A DNA stretch of 64,000 nt from Bradyrhizobium australiense (GTDB lineage Bacteria; Pseudomonadota; Alphaproteobacteria; Rhizobiales; Xanthobacteraceae): positions 248,001 through 312,000 of the forward strand of contig NZ_JAAVLX010000006.1 in the NCBI RefSeq assembly GCF_013114825.1. Direction: 5' to 3'. This document shows positions 61,984-64,000 of this stretch, in pieces. The notes beneath the pieces were generated by a model. The model was not told the origin of the DNA. It did not search any database and was given only the letters and a program-made list of their open reading frames with translations. Made by a program: the position numbers and the translations under genes. Position 1 is the stretch's first letter; each line of letters starts with the position of its first letter.

Positions 61984-64000
61984 TCAGGCCGCGCGCACCG
62001 AGCTGAGAAACTTGCCGACCTCGCGCTTCAGCCGGTAGCTTTCGCCGGACAGCGATTTTGCGGCCGTGAGCACCTGGGCGGAGGCGGAGCCGGTCTCGCT
62101 GGCGCCGCGCTGCACATCGACGATGTTGGAGGAGACCTGCTGCGTGCCGTTCGCGGCCTGCTGCACATTGCGCGAAATTTCCTGCGTCGCCGCGCCTTGC
62201 TCCTCGACGGCGGCCGCGATGGTGGCGGCAATCTCCGACATCCGTCCGATGGTATCGCCGATCTCCTTGATGGCGCCGACCGATTCCTGCGTCGCCGCCT
62301 GGATGCCCGATATCTGCTGGCTGATCTCGTCGGTCGCTTTCGCCGTCTGTTCGGCCAACGCCTTCACTTCGGAGGCGACCACCGCAAAACCGCGCCCCGC
62401 CTCGCCCGCGCGCGCCGCTTCGATGGTGGCATTCAGCGCCAGCAGATTGGTCTGGCCGGCGATGGTATTGATCAGCTCCACCACATCGCCGATGCGGGCG
62501 GCAGCCTTGGCGAGCTCGGCGACGCGGCCATTGGTCTTCTGCGCCTGCTCCACCGCCTGGCTGGCGATGCGTGCCGAGCCCTGGACCTGACGGCTGATCT
62601 CGTTGACGGACGATGCCATCTCTTCGGTGGCGGACGCCACCGATTGCACATTGGTGGAGGCTTCTTCGGACGCCGCCGCAACCATAGTGGTCAGTTCTTC
62701 GGAACGCTCAGCGGTCGCCGTCAGCGTGCCGGCGGAGGCTTCCAGTTCGGTCGAGGCCGACGCTACAATCTCGACAATCTCGCCGATCATCGCTTCGAAC
62801 TCGCTGGTGATCCGGTCGACGCGCTGGCTGCGCTGGATTTTCGCGTCGGCTTCCACTGCGGCGGCCTCGTCGGCGCGCTGCTTGGCGATAAGGGCGTCCT
62901 TGAAGACCTGCAGCGAGCCCGCCATGGCGCCGATTTCATCGGCACGCTCGATGGTCGGAATTGTGACGTCATGCCGGCCGGCGGCGAGTTCGCCGACCAC
63001 GCCGGTCAGGTTTGCCAGCGGTGTGATCACGCGCCGGCGCAGCATTACGGTGACGCCGGCAAGCACGCAAAGCAACGCCACGACGGCAAGGCCCGCCAGC
63101 GCCAGCATCGTCAGCGCACCATCGCGCGCAGCACTTGCGCGCTCGGCGGCTTCCGCGAGCGCCGCATCGCGCACCGCGAAGAAGGCCTGCACCGCCGGCA
63201 CGATCGCGCTGGCGAGTTGATCGGAGTTGATCGCGTATTTGCCGTCGGCGCGCCCGGCCGCCATCTCCTTTTCAAGCCATGGCGCGGCCTTGCCGAAATA
63301 GCCCTCGACCGCATCGTTCATCGCTGTCGCAAGACGCAGCGGACTGCCGATCTGATCGACGCCGGCCTCGATCCGCTCGCGGTCGAGATCGACGCGGCCC
63401 TGGGCGCGGTCGGTGATGGAGATTTCAGCCGCCGTCAACGGCCGGCGCGTGCTGATCGCAAGCGACATCGTGGCGGCCCGCCCGCCGGCCGAGATCCGCA
63501 AATCCTGGGCGGTACGGGCAATGTTCAACAGCGCCGTCAGCGATGCATCGGCCATCGCCACTTGGTTTTCCAGCCGGTTCAACAGCGGCTCGAGAACCCC
63601 GACCACCGCGGCAATGCCCGGCAGAAAACCCTTGATCGCCGCCGGATCGCGCCCGCTCATCGGCAAGCTCAACGCACGATCGCTCGCCGCGCGAACCTCG
63701 GCAAGCTTGGCCGCCGCCTGACTTAGGCCCTGGACGATCGCCGCGCCATCGCTGAGCGCGCCGACGACCATCCGCGCCTTGGCGAACGCTGCATCGGCGG
63801 CCAGCACCGCTTTTGCCGCTCTCTCCATCTGCGCGGGCGTCGCGGCCGTTTCTTGGAACAATGGACCAACATAAGGCGCCCGATAGCCGGCGACCTGCTG
63901 GCCAACCGCCAGCACGGCGCCATAGGCCTCCACGGTCTTGATCGCCTCGCTCTTGCTGGCAAAGGTGCGGTATTGCGGGACCAGAACCCCGGCGCCAAGG
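61984..64000 (-). CDS. Methyl-accepting chemotaxis protein, 5'-truncated by window end
   Basis: About 672 residues are visible; the frame is open at base 64000, so the N-terminus with its first membrane helix lies outside. A periplasmic helical ligand domain is followed by a second membrane helix ([20 protein letters not shown]), a HAMP linker ([20 protein letters not shown]), and a long cytoplasmic coiled coil with the MCP hairpin tip [20 protein letters not shown]. No NWETF-type pentapeptide at the C-terminus (ends [11 protein letters not shown]). It signals to CheA; ligand unknown. Confidence 0.92.
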   Translation of the reverse strand, partial: LGAGVLVPQYRTFASKSEAIKTVEAYGAVLAVGQQVAGYRAPYVGPLFQETAATPAQMERAAKAVLAADAAFAKARMVVGALSDGAAIVQGLSQAAAKLAEVRAASDRALSLPMSGRDPAAIKGFLPGIAAVVGVLEPLLNRLENQVAMADASLTALLNIARTAQDLRISAGGRAATMSLAISTRRPLTAAEISITDRAQGRVDLDRERIEAGVDQIGSPLRLATAMNDAVEGYFGKAAPWLEKEMAAGRADGKYAINSDQLASAIVPAVQAFFAVRDAALAEAAERASAARDGALTMLALAGLAVVALLCVLAGVTVMLRRRVITPLANLTGVVGELAAGRHDVTIPTIERADEIGAMAGSLQVFKDALIAKQRADEAAAVEADAKIQRSQRVDRITSEFEAMIGEIVEIVASASTELEASAGTLTATAERSEELTTMVAAASEEASTNVQSVASATEEMASSVNEISRQVQGSARIASQAVEQAQKTNGRVAELAKAAARIGDVVELINTIAGQTNLLALNATIEAARAGEAGRGFAVVASEVKALAEQTAKATDEISQQISGIQAATQESVGAIKEIGDTIGRMSEIAATIAAAVEEQGAATQEISRNVQQAANGTQQVSSNIVDVQRGASETGSASAQVLTAAKSLSGESYRLKREVGKFLSSVRAA

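Noticed and set aside
61960-63726. 588-codon plus-strand frame opposite the chemotaxis gene
   Set aside because: The minus strand has an unmistakable MCP; the plus frame is Gly/Arg/His-rich with no domain and is a shadow.

Overview
The window reads as a chromosomal segment of an alphaproteobacterium of the Bradyrhizobium/Nitrobacteraceae type. The support is high GC with GC-rich third codon positions, ATGA-coupled operons, many ABC uptake systems for organic acids and amides, and several dispersed palindromic repeats of the kind common between Bradyrhizobium genes. The genus is an inference from gene content and style. No rRNA, tRNA, CRISPR array, insertion sequence or prophage gene was seen. 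Gene density is high and most genes lie in short operons.

Layout. 1-3925 (+): exopolysaccharide-type operon of a truncated HlyD-like adaptor, a secreted six-hairpin protein and a BcsA-like glycosyltransferase. 3949-6593 (-): two amidohydrolases and a Rieske protein. 6734-8230 (+): a CinA/PncC-like protein and a frame-disrupted VOC protein. 8419-11471 (-): type I secretion ATPase and adaptor. 11611-14098: thioesterase, LysR regulator, small membrane protein, small unknown protein. 14419-21801 (-): Dpp/Opp-type peptide/amide importer with an amidase and an AtzG-like small protein inserted between its two ATPase genes; a second solute-binding protein gene runs divergently at 22006-23619.

23723-32853 holds the most unusual locus. 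A CHASE2-type nucleotide cyclase lies 76 bp downstream of a 1776-residue FecR/VCBS/RTX adhesin, and a LapG-like transglutaminase-fold protease lies upstream on the other strand. 33109-35289 (+) is a quinohaemoprotein alcohol dehydrogenase. 35417-42270 (-) is a branched-chain-amino-acid-type importer (LivHMGF) with an acyl-CoA ligase and a solute-binding protein. 42560-44832 (+) is an ABC-2 export pair.

44884-49280: alpha/beta hydrolase, MBL-fold protein, amidohydrolase and an M29 aminopeptidase. 49342-53513 (-): a multiply frameshifted TauE/SafE gene, small proteins, a DUF1330 protein, a frameshifted Crp/Fnr regulator, an Fe-S oxidoreductase and a RidA protein. 53634-59955: DEAD-box helicase, 3-methyladenine glycosylase, a triple-rhodanese protein, LysR regulator and a two-gene ComD/ComE-like thiamine-diphosphate decarboxylase. 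60148-64000: ECF sigma factor, DUF4142 protein, cupredoxin and a methyl-accepting chemotaxis protein cut by the window end.

How the parts may work together: the importers pair uptake with a first catabolic step (amidase with Dpp, acyl-CoA ligase with Liv). The secretion, adhesin, protease and glycosyltransferase genes together suggest surface attachment functions. Three genes carry apparent frameshifts, which may be real decay or assembly errors.
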